From assembly GCA_004295015.1 (NCBI GenBank), contig SHNE01000035.1, positions 62,001 through 126,000 on the forward strand: 64,000 bases of DNA, given 5' to 3'. Each line of letters starts with the position of its first letter. Position 1 is the first letter of the stretch. This DNA comes from Bacteroidota bacterium. Lineage in GTDB: Bacteria; Bacteroidota; Bacteroidia; AKYH767-A; 2013-40CM-41-45. Under the pieces are notes generated by a model. The model saw only the letters and a list, made by a program, of their open reading frames with translations, did no database searches and was not told the DNA's origin. This document shows, piece by piece, positions 24,731-34,232 of this stretch. A program made the translations under genes and the position numbers.

Positions 24731-26467
24731 CTATCGCTTAATAAATTTCCCCGCTGAAGAATTGCCTTTATCAGAGGAGATATTGTAGACGTATATTCCA
24801 AATGCTAAATCAGAGATGTCGATTTGGAAGCTGCGTAAGATTGATTCGTTTAATGTCTTTACAAGCTTTCCGAGGGAGTTGTAAATCTTCACTGAATATT
24901 TATTTCCGTTAGCATAAGGAAGTTCAAAGCTAATTGTTGAATGAGCAGGATTTGGGAAGACCAACATTTTTTCAAAATCAACAGATTGGATTCCTACTAA
25001 ATTCAGGTCATAACAATTGTCTGCCAAATTTTGAATAAGGTCATCTGCTCGTCGCAGTGCATTTCTGGAATAAAAGGGACCGCCTGCAGAATCTCTCGCC
25101 CAGATGGCTCCAACATTGACATAATTCACCGCACCCGGAAGCATAGTAAATTTCCCGGAGGATTGAAGAAATCTCCTGTCACCGGCAACGTTAGTTTGTC
25201 CCGGCGTAGAATTTATTTCTGACCAGTTGTATCCGGGATCAAGGCCTGCAGTACCCCAATGCATGGAATCTGAATTATCAGGAAACATAAAATCGCAAGT
25301 AGTTCCGATGGAATTATTTCCTGTGCCTCCATATGTTAATTGTCTCCCATCCTTCCAAATGCCGCGCATGTAATCATAGTAATGTTGTGCCAAAGACGGA
25401 TTGCCAATATTTGTGAAATCGTTTTCGTAGTACATAAACTTTGACATGAGACACTGTTCTCCCGCTTCATCAATCACACCATTCCTGTTATTATCAATTC
25501 CGTCGCCTGCATCGGCAAATGGTCCGTTGAAAATGTCAATACCAATTGCAGGCGGGTAATTGCCATATCCATAAGATCCATCATCATTGTTGTCGCCGTT
25601 GTATGCATAAGCCATATTTCTTCCTACATCACAACCCACATAATCGTCTAAGTAATTTCCCAGATCAACATCAGTCCAACATCCAAAGTAGCTATCGTTC
25701 AAAGTAAGAGATGAACGGTTGATTATTTTATATTCATAGAAAGTGGCATTTGCAATATCCTGATTGCTGCTGTTGAATGCAAAAGCCTGACATTGTATTT
25801 CCAGTCCGATTGAAAACATCGAGCCTGTTTCAGTATGAATATTACCCACATCATTGAATACCCACCAAATGCTTTGGTCTCCGTGCAAGGAACCGTGGCA
25901 GGTAAATGATCCATTGATGCCATCAAATTTTGGATAGTCACCATCGGCAACATTATAATGTCCGTCATTATTTACATCTTCAAAAGGGGCAAGATAATGA
26001 GCCTGCCCATTGAATGCGCTCCCGTTTCCCGGCCAAGTGGACATGTCTACCGTCGGAGCTGCGCTGCTATTGATGAAGTCAAGAACATCTTGTTTGTTGA
26101 TTTTCCAGAAACGATCGTATTGTGAGCAAACAGCAGGGCTTACCGTTGCATTAATAGTATCTATAGGACCTGGCCAGAAATCGTTTCCGGATTGACGATA
26201 TGTTTGAGCAGCTACTCTTAAATTGCCCCCTCCATCTATTCCGCCAATCCAAATGCCTCCGGCGAAGAGAGAATATTTTCCTGAACCTTTTGGCACTTCG
26301 TACCTTGCATTTCCAATAAGATCCCACCACATATCACCACCATTGTGTAGTTGTGCGCGTACATTGGCAATGTCAAGATCTATGGTAGAAGTGGATGGTG
26401 GACATTGTGCATTTAGTTGAATAGATACAAAGAAGATAATAGAATAAAAAAGTATTGTTTTTTTCAT
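24731..26467 (-). CDS. T9SS type A sorting domain protein, unknown function
   Basis: A 578-residue secreted protein with a signal peptide (MKKTILFYSIIFFVSIQLNAQ). The N-terminal region has the pattern NGGDMWWDLIGNARYEVPKGSGKYSLFAGGIWIGG, which recurs in large Bacteroidota T9SS cargo proteins. Asp/Asn-rich calcium-binding-like loops are frequent (FEDVNNDGHYNVADGDYPK, GIDNNRNGVIDEAGE), similar to dockerin or thrombospondin type 3 loops. The end is a type A sorting domain (MLVFPNPAHSTISFELPY ... FGIYVYNISSD ... GKFIKR). No catalytic domain was recognised. A calcium-stabilised surface protein is the best description. Confidence 0.82.
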   Translation of the reverse strand: MKKTILFYSIIFFVSIQLNAQCPPSTSTIDLDIANVRAQLHNGGDMWWDLIGNARYEVPKGSGKYSLFAGGIWIGGIDGGGNLRVAAQTYRQSGNDFWPGPIDTINATVSPAVCSQYDRFWKINKQDVLDFINSSAAPTVDMSTWPGNGSAFNGQAHYLAPFEDVNNDGHYNVADGDYPKFDGINGSFTCHGSLHGDQSIWWVFNDVGNIHTETGSMFSIGLEIQCQAFAFNSSNQDIANATFYEYKIINRSSLTLNDSYFGCWTDVDLGNYLDDYVGCDVGRNMAYAYNGDNNDDGSYGYGNYPPAIGIDIFNGPFADAGDGIDNNRNGVIDEAGEQCLMSKFMYYENDFTNIGNPSLAQHYYDYMRGIWKDGRQLTYGGTGNNSIGTTCDFMFPDNSDSMHWGTAGLDPGYNWSEINSTPGQTNVAGDRRFLQSSGKFTMLPGAVNYVNVGAIWARDSAGGPFYSRNALRRADDLIQNLADNCYDLNLVGIQSVDFEKMLVFPNPAHSTISFELPYANGNKYSVKIYNSLGKLVKTLNESILRSFQIDISDLAFGIYVYNISSDKGNSSAGKFIKR

Positions 26468-26691
26468 AGTTGATACGAATTAATTAATTAAAATTCACCA
26501 GAGTAAAATTTTCAATAGGACAATGTATTAATTATTTAGCTTATTGATTCTGAATTTTTGTAAAATTACAGTATCATCGGTGTAAGGTGGCTACCGCATA
26601 GCTATTTATGAAGTTTCTGTGACAGACCACCTGCCGAATTTCAAACCGTGTTTTAAAAGAGCTGTTTTGAGTCTCTGGAGTACTTGGTTAA

Positions 26692-26726
26692 TTTGATTTA
26701 GTAATTCAATCCGTCCTCTATTTTTG
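26692..26726 (+). promoter_or_regulatory. Promoter of polA
   Basis: TTTG at 26692-26695, a 23-base spacer and TATTTTTG at 26719-26726. The polA ATG at 26761 follows 34 bases later. Confidence 0.55.
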
Positions 26727-26760
26727 GTAAATTGCATTCCTCATTTAGATTAGATACGAT

Positions 26761-29592
26761 ATGGCTTCCGAAAAGAAATTATTTTTACTGGATGCAATGG
26801 CATTGATTTACCGTGCCTATTTTGCTTTTAGTAATAATCACAGGATAAACTCAAAGGGGCAAAACACTTCAGCTGTTTTTGGCTTCACGAATACTTTGTT
26901 GGATGTATTAAAAAAAGAAAAGCCTAGTCATATCGCGGTGGTTTTTGATACGGCTGCACCGACTTCACGTCACGAGGAATTCTCCGATTACAAGGCCGGT
27001 CGGGAAGAAATACCGGAGGATCTGGCCTCAGCTATTCCAATAGTTGTGCAATTGTGTGAGGCATTTCGCATTCCTGTTTTGGCGGTGGATGGTTATGAAG
27101 CTGATGACGTGATCGGGACTTTAGCTGTCCGTGCAGAGCAAGAGGGATTTGAAACTTATATGATGACTCCCGATAAGGACTATGGACAATTAGTCGATGA
27201 GCATACATTCATTTACAAGCCGGCAAGAAGCGGGGTTGGCGCTGAAGTTATGGGGGTAAAAGAGATTTGTGCAAAATGGGAAATTGAAAGAGTTGATCAG
27301 TTGAAAGATATTCTCGGATTAATGGGAGATAAGGTTGATAATATTCCGGGTATCCCCGGTGTTGGAGAGAAGACGGCTATTGCATTAATTAAGCAATTTG
27401 GTTCGATGGAAAACCTTTTAGAGAATACTGATCAGCTGAAAGGAAAACTTAAAGAAAAAGTTGAAGCAAATAAAGAGAAAGCGATTCAGTCAAAATGGCT
27501 TGCTACCATCATCACCGATGTACCTCTTGATGTAAAGCTCGATGAGTTGATAGCTCAGGATTCTGATAAAGAAGCTTTGTCAAACTTATTTTCAGAGCTT
27601 GAATTTCGTCGGCTTGCAGATCAGTTGAATCTTACGGCTACTGAAGCAGAGCCGGTAAAAAAGAGTTCTCCGAAGCCGGCCAAATTAATTTCTTCTCAGG
27701 CCACATTGTTTGGAACTGAGGAGGTCGAAGAAGAGGAAGTTTTTCAGGAAGAGCCGGAAGCTCCTCCGGTTTCATCGTTAAAAAATATTTCTGAAGTAGA
27801 ACATCGTTATGAATTGGTGGATACCAGGGAAAAGCGGAAGAAGCTCATCGATTATTTACTAAGTCAAAAGGTTTTCAGTTTTGATACAGAAACCACGGGC
27901 TTAGACAGTCATACTGCCGAGTTGGTTGGAATGTCTTTTGCTGCCAAACGTGCTGAGGCATTTTATGTGCCGGTTCCTGAAAACCAGGAAGAGGCCAAGA
28001 AGCTTGTCGAAGAATTCAAAGATGTATTTAAGAAAGACGGAATTGTGAAAGTTGCACAGAATCTGAAATACGATTTATCTGTTTTAAAAAGATACGGCAT
28101 TGAATTCAAGGGAGCTTTTTTTGATACGATGATTTCCCATTTTCTTATTCGTCCGGAGATGCGACATTCGATGAATGTTTTGGCGGAAACTTATCTACAC
28201 TATTCACCTGTGTCCATTGAAAATCTGATTGGAAAGAAAGGGAAAGACCAGTTAAGTATGCGGGATGTTCCATACGAAGTGATCTCTGAATATGCTGCCG
28301 AAGATGCAGATATTACTTTGCAATTGTATGAAGTGTTTGAACCCAAGTTAAAAAATTCAGGAGCAGAGAAATTATTTTATGAGGTTGAAATGCCCTTAGT
28401 GCCTGTTCTTTCTGCTATGGAAGCAGAAGGAATTACACTGGATAAAAAAGCATTGAATGTTTTATCTGAAGAGCTCGCAGGGGATATTGCCGGCGTTGAA
28501 AAGGAAATCCAAACGATGGCAGGAGAAGATTTTAATATCTCATCTCCTAAACAAGTTGGGGAGATATTGTTCAATAAACTGAAGATTATCGACAAGCCGG
28601 CCAAAACAAAAACCGGCCAGTTTTCTACCGGCGAAGATGTGCTGAGTAAACTCGAAAACAAACACCCGATCGTCAGAAAGATTCTTGACTACCGTGAATT
28701 GGTTAAGTTGAAAAACACCTATGTAGACGTGCTGCCGAATCTTGTCAATCCGCAAACCGGAAAGATTCACACGTCTTACAACCAGATTGTAGCTGTTACA
28801 GGTCGATTAAGTTCTGATAATCCCAATTTGCAAAATATACCGATTCGTACAGAACGTGGTAGAGAAATCCGGAAGGCATTTGTTCCAAGAGGAAAAGATT
28901 TTCTCTTGCTTTCGGCTGACTATTCACAAATAGAGCTTCGTATTATAGCGGAATTAAGTGGGGACGAAGGAATGCTTGATGCTTTTCGAAGTGGTGAGGA
29001 CATTCATGCTGCCACAGCTGCAAAAGTATATGGTGTACCCATAAAGGAGGTAGATGCGGACATGAGGAGAAATGCGAAGATGGTTAACTTTGGAATTATC
29101 TATGGAATCTCTGCATTTGGGTTGGCGGACCGACTGAATATATCGCGCACAGAAGCTAAAGGGATCATCGACAATTATTTTCAGCAGTATCCCGGGGTTC
29201 GTGATTATATGGATAGGAGCATTGAAAAAGCAAAGAAGAAGGGTTTTGTTGAAACGATCATGGGAAGGCGCAGGTATTTAAGAGATATTAACTCTGCCAA
29301 CGCTACTGTGAGAGGCTTTGCAGAACGCAATGCCATCAATGCACCGATTCAGGGAAGTGCAGCTGACATGATAAAAATTGCCATGATAAGGATAGCCGAT
29401 GATCTTGAAAAAAAGAAACTTCGATCCAAAATGTTACTGCAGGTTCATGACGAATTGATTTTTGATGCGCACCTCGAGGAGCTGGACGAAGTGAAAGCAC
29501 TTGTTGAAGACAGGATGAAGAATGCCATTGTTTTAAAGGTACCTATTGAAGTAGGGATAGGTTCCGGAAAAAACTGGTTGGAGGCACATTAA
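26761..29592 (+). CDS. polA: DNA polymerase I
   Basis: A 943-residue three-domain polymerase I. Residues 1-300 are the 5' nuclease (LFLLDAMALIYRAYF; DGYEADDVIGTLA; GLMGDKVDNIPGIPGVGEKTA). Residues about 350-530 are the 3'-5' exonuclease with D375-T-E377 and AEDADITLQLYE, so proofreading appears intact. Residues about 560-943 are the polymerase with motif A (SADYSQIELRI, D720), motif B (RRNAKMVNFGIIYG) and motif C (VHDEL, D897). It fills gaps in repair and removes Okazaki primers. An acidic linker (TEEVEEEEVFQEEPE) separates the nuclease domains. It is monocistronic with its own promoter and a strong terminator. Confidence 0.97.
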   Translation: MASEKKLFLLDAMALIYRAYFAFSNNHRINSKGQNTSAVFGFTNTLLDVLKKEKPSHIAVVFDTAAPTSRHEEFSDYKAGREEIPEDLASAIPIVVQLCEAFRIPVLAVDGYEADDVIGTLAVRAEQEGFETYMMTPDKDYGQLVDEHTFIYKPARSGVGAEVMGVKEICAKWEIERVDQLKDILGLMGDKVDNIPGIPGVGEKTAIALIKQFGSMENLLENTDQLKGKLKEKVEANKEKAIQSKWLATIITDVPLDVKLDELIAQDSDKEALSNLFSELEFRRLADQLNLTATEAEPVKKSSPKPAKLISSQATLFGTEEVEEEEVFQEEPEAPPVSSLKNISEVEHRYELVDTREKRKKLIDYLLSQKVFSFDTETTGLDSHTAELVGMSFAAKRAEAFYVPVPENQEEAKKLVEEFKDVFKKDGIVKVAQNLKYDLSVLKRYGIEFKGAFFDTMISHFLIRPEMRHSMNVLAETYLHYSPVSIENLIGKKGKDQLSMRDVPYEVISEYAAEDADITLQLYEVFEPKLKNSGAEKLFYEVEMPLVPVLSAMEAEGITLDKKALNVLSEELAGDIAGVEKEIQTMAGEDFNISSPKQVGEILFNKLKIIDKPAKTKTGQFSTGEDVLSKLENKHPIVRKILDYRELVKLKNTYVDVLPNLVNPQTGKIHTSYNQIVAVTGRLSSDNPNLQNIPIRTERGREIRKAFVPRGKDFLLLSADYSQIELRIIAELSGDEGMLDAFRSGEDIHAATAAKVYGVPIKEVDADMRRNAKMVNFGIIYGISAFGLADRLNISRTEAKGIIDNYFQQYPGVRDYMDRSIEKAKKKGFVETIMGRRRYLRDINSANATVRGFAERNAINAPIQGSAADMIKIAMIRIADDLEKKKLRSKMLLQVHDELIFDAHLEELDEVKALVEDRMKNAIVLKVPIEVGIGSGKNWLEAH

Positions 29593-29618
29593 TTTTACAA
29601 ACCTACACAGTATTCTCC

Positions 29619-29670
29619 TCCCGAGAGGGATTATCCGTCGGGAATGAATACAGAGAAAGGACTTCTCTGT
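29619..29670. other. Two hairpins between polA and its terminator
   Basis: TCCCGA/TCGGGA (29619-29624, 29638-29643) and ACAGAGAA/TTCTCTGT (29650-29657, 29663-29670, 5-base loop) precede the terminator at 29694. Together they make the polA 3' untranslated region unusually structured. Confidence 0.4.
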
Positions 29671-29693
29671 TACAAAGAGTACATTGAATAGTA

Positions 29694-29734
29694 ATAAAAG
29701 AGCCGTTTCATCCTAAATGAAACGGCTCTTTTAT
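29694..29734. terminator. Bidirectional intrinsic terminator between polA and the convergent gene
   Basis: A perfect 18-bp inverted repeat (29694-29711 and 29717-29734) with a 5-base loop. A-rich and T-rich ends give a U-tract on both strands, fitting termination of polA (+) and of the convergent gene ending at 29832 (-). Confidence 0.92.
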
Positions 29735-29831
29735 ATTTGAATGTTTTCTGTGCGTTTGGTTCGATAGGAACAGTCGATATTTAGTGAGACACCGGTGAGA
29801 AAACGTCAGGAGTTATTCCGGCAATTATTAA

Positions 29832-30509
29832 TTAAAATGAAATCCTGAATTTGGCACCTGCTCTCAAAGCCGGGCGAATGAAAAAGCGTTCGTCTTCAAA
29901 GTCGAGGGTAGTAACCGCTGTGGTATCAAATTCATTTTTTCGGTAGATGTCTGTCCTAACGGAAGTGGTTGCTCTTAATCCTACCCCATAAAATAACTCC
30001 AAAGCAAAAGTTTGGTTGAAGTTGTAGACCTTTCCCCACAAGAATTCAAAACCAAATTTACTTCTGTATCGATGCTGAAACAAACTCTCTGTAAATTTTA
30101 TACCGGCTGAGTCTTTTTCATTTTCAAACCACTGATTGTTGAAGTAAAGATATTTATACATGATTGCCGGAGCAATGTAATCTCTCCATTTTGAGTCAGG
30201 CACAGGTCTTTTATATAATTTAAATGCAGCACGAAAACTAAAACCATGTTCAGAAAAATAGTGGGAATTACTTAAGCCTTCGGAGAGGGATTCAAGTGCA
30301 TCATTTACATAAATCAATCCGGCTGATAACTCCAGGCTTTTTCTGGAACTGAAGAAGTGTTCGTAATTGAGATTTATCTCATTGCTTGCCATTTGGGTTA
30401 TGTCAATGGCAAAGGCATTCTTTTTGAATTCAGGCTCCTCCTGAGAGAATACGCTTGACTGAATCAAAAGAAACGGGAGAAAAAGGAGTGCTGAGCGGTA
30501 AAATGACAT
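29832..30509 (-). CDS. Outer-membrane beta-barrel protein, unknown function
   Basis: A 225-residue protein with a signal peptide (MSFYRSALLFLPFLLIQSSVFSQ) and alternating amphipathic strands (KSLELSAGLIYVND; HGFSFRAAFKLYKRP; FALELFYGVGLRATTS; FIRPALRAGAKFRISF). It ends in Phe, as outer-membrane barrels do. The pattern resembles small DUF3575-like barrels, but family membership is not certain. It is monocistronic and convergent with polA. Confidence 0.75.
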   Translation of the reverse strand: MSFYRSALLFLPFLLIQSSVFSQEEPEFKKNAFAIDITQMASNEINLNYEHFFSSRKSLELSAGLIYVNDALESLSEGLSNSHYFSEHGFSFRAAFKLYKRPVPDSKWRDYIAPAIMYKYLYFNNQWFENEKDSAGIKFTESLFQHRYRSKFGFEFLWGKVYNFNQTFALELFYGVGLRATTSVRTDIYRKNEFDTTAVTTLDFEDERFFIRPALRAGAKFRISF

Positions 30510-30578
30510 TATATAGATATGAACCCCTGCAAATCTTCAAAAAAAAAAGGATATGCCCAATTATTTATTTGATTATTT

Positions 30579-30586
30579 CAAAAATA
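30579..30586 (-). promoter_or_regulatory. -7 box for the beta-barrel gene at 29832-30509
   Basis: Minus-strand TATTTTTG, a full consensus match 69 bases before the ATG at 30509. No -33 element at good spacing was seen. Confidence 0.35.
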
Positions 30587-30690
30587 CGAGGTTAAAAAAA
30601 TTATGTTGCGGTTTTTAACTCTGAAGCTTACAAGTCATTCTCATTCTTGAGAAGCTCCATCGATGAATAAATTGTTGAATGCGTGGATAT

Positions 30691-30719
30691 AAAAAACCCC
30701 CGGTTTTAAACCGGGGGTT
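30691..30719 (-). terminator. Intrinsic terminator of the M43 metalloprotease gene
   Basis: On the minus strand a GC-rich stem AACCCCCGG/CCGGGGGTT closes a short TTTAAAA-type loop and is followed by a run of T's (the A's at 30691-30696). It lies 15 bases after the stop codon. Confidence 0.9.
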
Positions 30720-30733
30720 AAGTTTTCAGAGAA

Positions 30734-32812
30734 TTATTCGCCCGGAATCACCAGTTTCCTTGCATGAAATTTACCATTCACGATAAGGTTGATAAGGTAT
30801 ATTCCGGGAGTTTCAATACGAACAGGTAATTCATGAAGACCTGAAGTGAGGGTTTCGTTTACGACAGTTTGAATAAGTCTGCCGGTAAGATCTGTTACCT
30901 GCACAGTGACAGGAAGTGTCTTAGATAATTTAAACTGAACTTTTGTTTCACTTGCAGCCGGGTTAGGGTAGAGGGCGAATCCAAGATCAATTTCGCTCAC
31001 TTCATCAACATTCACCAGATTTCCGATAATGTTTATATCATCTATAAAAATGTTGTTTCCACGATCGCTTGTATTTCTGAATTTGAAACGAACGCGTGCT
31101 TTCTGTGCATATGTATGAGCAGCAACTGAAACCTGAGCCCACTGATTGATATTGTTGGGAGTATAACTGATAGAAACCACCCCTGCTGTGGACAAGCTGG
31201 AACCGTAATTAGACCAAAGGCTGCTCCAGGTCTCTCCACAATTGCTTGTTCCAAACAATGCCAAATCATCAGCGGATGTGCTGCTTCGTTGAGCATGAGA
31301 ATAGTAGAAGTTAAAATAAACAGGCACCATTACATTCGACATGTCAATCGCAGGCATGGTCCATTCATCAACAGCATAGGTTGAATTGATGTAATTGTTA
31401 ATTCTGATACATGAAGTTCCGCTATATCCTACGCCGGTGATTCTTGTCCAGGTCTGACCATTGTCAGGATTGTAAATATATCCATCTGTTCCCGGGAATG
31501 ATCCGGCTGTTTCGAAGTCTTCAAAGTATGGGATGGTATCATTAGCTGCTCCTGATACACGTACATAACCGACACGGCTAAGACTATCTGTACCTGTTGC
31601 GTTTGACGGAACAAATAATACATCATACAATCCCGCAGTAGTGTACTGAACCACAGGCATTGAATCTGTAGAAGTACTCGGCGTTCCACCCGGAAATTCC
31701 CAATACCATGAAGTTGCTTTCCCGTTCCAGGAAATGTCTGTGAAGGTTACTGTTCTTCCTGCGCATATTTCTTTTCTGTTTGAAGAGAAGTCAGCATTAG
31801 GAGAGCAAATGTTTATAGGTGAGCCATCAGTTCCGGTTGCGATGAGATTGGAATTCGTCCATAAATTGTTTCTTCCGGATAAGCCTGAATTCAAAGCGGC
31901 AAACATGCGGGTTTTCTGATCCGTGGTGAACATCACATCACAGTAGGAATAATCCATAAAATTTTGGTAGTTCTCAACGATTGGAGGATTGCAAACGACT
32001 GCAGAAGATTGAGTCTGGCAAGTGCTAAATCCTTTTGTAATGGGTGTGTCATTTACAAAATCATCGCCACAAACAGTGCCGACTTCATTGCCGCCACCCC
32101 AAGGATGGAGCAGGTTTAATACATGACCAAGTTCATGCGTAAGAGTACGTTTATTGTTTGGAGAACTCGTTCCAATACTGCCTGTATAGTTGTGGCGGGT
32201 AAGGATACCATCAATATTTCCCGGGGTAGAAGCAGAAGGGAGGTAAGCGTAAGCGGCAGCTCCGGTTCTTTCGAGGGTGTGTGCAACCCAGATGTTGATG
32301 TATTTCTGATTAGGCCATGGATTTAATTTCGACGCATCATTCGCATTATAGGTAAGGTTTGTTACAATCCTGTCGATTCCATTGGTGCAATTTCCATTAG
32401 GATCAATATTGGCAAGTCGGAACTCAATCTGAGCATCTGTTGCAATGGATAAAAATGGAGGAATGATTTGAGATGTATCTGCATTTCTCTTGGCATAGTC
32501 ATCGTTGATTACTCGAATAGCATCAAGAACTTGTGCGTCAGAGATGTTCTCCGGACCATAATTGTGGAGGATGTGAAATACCACAGGGATAATGTACAGT
32601 GGAGTTCCTGAGGACGTGAGTCTTTGGTTGGCCTGATCTCTCACATAGTCAGCCGTAAAGTCTTCCAACTGTTGACGCACTCTGAGAATATCCGGATTGT
32701 TTTTTATTAATTCCTGATTCACTTCATCAGTGTGACAACGTAAATCCTGCTGCGCCATTGCCGTGTTGCCGAAAAATGCAGTCAGCAACGCTAAGAGTAG
32801 TATTTTCTTCAT
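30734..32812 (-). CDS. T9SS-secreted M43 (pappalysin-like) zinc metalloprotease
   Basis: A 692-residue protein. It has a signal peptide (MKKILLLALLTAFFGNTAMAQ) and a metallopeptidase domain at about residues 60-320 with H226-E-L-G-H230-x5-H236 and a Met-turn (NFMDYSYC, M286), diagnostic of family M43B. CGDDFVNDTP and paired Cys follow the pattern of cytophagalysin-type enzymes. A PKD domain follows (PNADFSSNRKEICAGRTVTFTDIS). A lectin-like jelly-roll region runs from about residue 430 to 610 (VPVYFNFYYSHAQRS, IFIDDINIIGN). A type A sorting domain is last (FALYPNPAASETKVQF ... KLVIPGE). It should be an extracellular or surface protease. A -7 box lies upstream at 32861-32868. Confidence 0.92.
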   Translation of the reverse strand: MKKILLLALLTAFFGNTAMAQQDLRCHTDEVNQELIKNNPDILRVRQQLEDFTADYVRDQANQRLTSSGTPLYIIPVVFHILHNYGPENISDAQVLDAIRVINDDYAKRNADTSQIIPPFLSIATDAQIEFRLANIDPNGNCTNGIDRIVTNLTYNANDASKLNPWPNQKYINIWVAHTLERTGAAAYAYLPSASTPGNIDGILTRHNYTGSIGTSSPNNKRTLTHELGHVLNLLHPWGGGNEVGTVCGDDFVNDTPITKGFSTCQTQSSAVVCNPPIVENYQNFMDYSYCDVMFTTDQKTRMFAALNSGLSGRNNLWTNSNLIATGTDGSPINICSPNADFSSNRKEICAGRTVTFTDISWNGKATSWYWEFPGGTPSTSTDSMPVVQYTTAGLYDVLFVPSNATGTDSLSRVGYVRVSGAANDTIPYFEDFETAGSFPGTDGYIYNPDNGQTWTRITGVGYSGTSCIRINNYINSTYAVDEWTMPAIDMSNVMVPVYFNFYYSHAQRSSTSADDLALFGTSNCGETWSSLWSNYGSSLSTAGVVSISYTPNNINQWAQVSVAAHTYAQKARVRFKFRNTSDRGNNIFIDDINIIGNLVNVDEVSEIDLGFALYPNPAASETKVQFKLSKTLPVTVQVTDLTGRLIQTVVNETLTSGLHELPVRIETPGIYLINLIVNGKFHARKLVIPGE

Positions 32813-32860
32813 GAAATATTAGGTAGTTTTTATCAGATGGTTAGATCCTTCGATGAGATA

Positions 32861-32868
32861 CAAAGATA
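32861..32868 (-). promoter_or_regulatory. -7 box of the M43 metalloprotease gene
   Basis: Minus-strand TATCTTTG, identical to the boxes before the DUF2779 and helicase genes. It is 48 bases upstream of the ATG at 32812. Confidence 0.4.
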
Positions 32869-32974
32869 CTCAAACTTTTAAAATTTTCCCAGCAGCATAG
32901 CCTTTTGACAATCGAGTGACCTAATCACTTTGATTGATAAAAGCATGAATTTATCCTGAAATGAACGATTTTAA

Positions 32975-34126
32975 TTAGCCAATCGCCTGCTTGAGGTCCG
33001 CTAACAAATCTTTAACATCCTCAATTCCGACACTGAGTCTCAATAATGAGTCAAGTACGCCTGCTTTTTCACGGGTTTCTTTTGGAATGGATGCATGTGT
33101 CATGCTTGCCGGGTGTCCGATTAATGATTCAACACCACCCAATGATTCTGCCAATGAAAACACCTTGGTTCGACTTGCCATAGCAAAAGCTTCTTCTTTC
33201 GAATTGCCTTTGAGAGTGAAAGATATCATTCCTCCAAAATCTTTCATTTGTGCCTTTGCCACAGCATGATTTGGATGATCTGTAAAGCCCGGCCAGTAAA
33301 CTTTGTCAACTTTGGGATGCGCCCGCAGGTATTCAGCTACTGCTTTTCCATTGATGCAATGTCTGTCCATCCGGACATGAAGTGTTTTCAATCCACGGAG
33401 AACAAGGAAGCTGTCCATTGGTCCCGGAACAGCACCACAAGAATTGGCAATAAAAGCTAAATCTTCATGGAGTTTATCGTCGTTTGTACACAAAGCACCG
33501 AGGATTACATCTGAGTGTCCTCCGAGATATTTTGTTGCTGAGTGGGTCACGATATGAGCGCCCAGGTCAAGAGGATTTTGAAGATACGGCGAGGCAAAAG
33601 TATTGTCGACAACGAGGAGAAGCTTGTGTTCATTAGCAATAGCTGCACATGCCCTGATGTCAATAATTTTCATCACAGGGTTGGTTGGAGTTTCCACCCA
33701 AATCATCTTGGTTTTCGGATTGATGGCTTTTTTCATTTCAGCCATGTCGTGCATGTTAACAAAGCGAAAAGTTATTCCAAAAGGTTCAAATATTTTGGTA
33801 AACATCCGGTATGAACCACCATATAAATCATCGGTAGCTATCACTTCATCGCCGGGGCGCAAAAGTTTTATGATTGCATCTTCTGCTCCTTGTCCGCTGG
33901 AAAAGCATAATCCATGCTTAGCATTTTCCAATGATGCGATACATTTTTCGAGTGCAATTCGTGTTGGATTTTTTCCTCTTGCATAAGAATATCCCTTGTT
34001 TTTTCCGGGACTTTCCTGTACATATGTGGAAGTCTGATAAATAGGTGTCATGATGGCCCCGGTGCTTGGGTCAGGCTCCTGCCCTGCGTGGATGGCTCTT
34101 GTTCCGAATTCTTGCTTTTCGTTCAT
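32975..34126 (-). CDS. Cystathionine gamma-synthase/gamma-lyase family PLP enzyme
   Basis: About 383 residues of the Cys/Met metabolism PLP family. The start MNEKQEFGTRAIHAGQEPDP is typical. The phenolic Tyr region YSYARGKNPTR, GLCFSSGQGA, the PLP-stacking DLYGGSYRMF, VDNTFASPYLQNPLDLGAHIV and the PLP-Lys in HSATKYLGGHSD are all present. Members are cystathionine gamma-synthase (MetB) or gamma-lyase. DNTFASPYLQNPL fits both, so the exact reaction is left open. An upstream in-frame start at 34192 would add 22 residues not seen in the family and is not used. No SAM riboswitch-like leader was recognised. Confidence 0.92.
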   Translation of the reverse strand: MNEKQEFGTRAIHAGQEPDPSTGAIMTPIYQTSTYVQESPGKNKGYSYARGKNPTRIALEKCIASLENAKHGLCFSSGQGAEDAIIKLLRPGDEVIATDDLYGGSYRMFTKIFEPFGITFRFVNMHDMAEMKKAINPKTKMIWVETPTNPVMKIIDIRACAAIANEHKLLLVVDNTFASPYLQNPLDLGAHIVTHSATKYLGGHSDVILGALCTNDDKLHEDLAFIANSCGAVPGPMDSFLVLRGLKTLHVRMDRHCINGKAVAEYLRAHPKVDKVYWPGFTDHPNHAVAKAQMKDFGGMISFTLKGNSKEEAFAMASRTKVFSLAESLGGVESLIGHPASMTHASIPKETREKAGVLDSLLRLSVGIEDVKDLLADLKQAIG

Positions 34127-34232
34127 GGGGATAAAGTTAAGAGAAATTATTCGTTCCGTTAAAAGAAGGCTTGTTTCAGATTTGCCGGACAAAAAAAGCC
34201 AAGGCAGAGTTTTATTGGATATTCCTTTAAAA

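Noticed and set aside
34127-34192. N-terminal extension of the PLP enzyme from a start at 34192
   Set aside because: The extra 22 residues are not typical of the family; the ATG at 34126 gives the usual start.
34127-34232. Possible SAM riboswitch before the PLP-dependent transsulfuration gene
   Set aside because: The gap is short, shows no SAM-I or SAM-II core motif, and offers only a TAACTTTA near-match to a -7 box.
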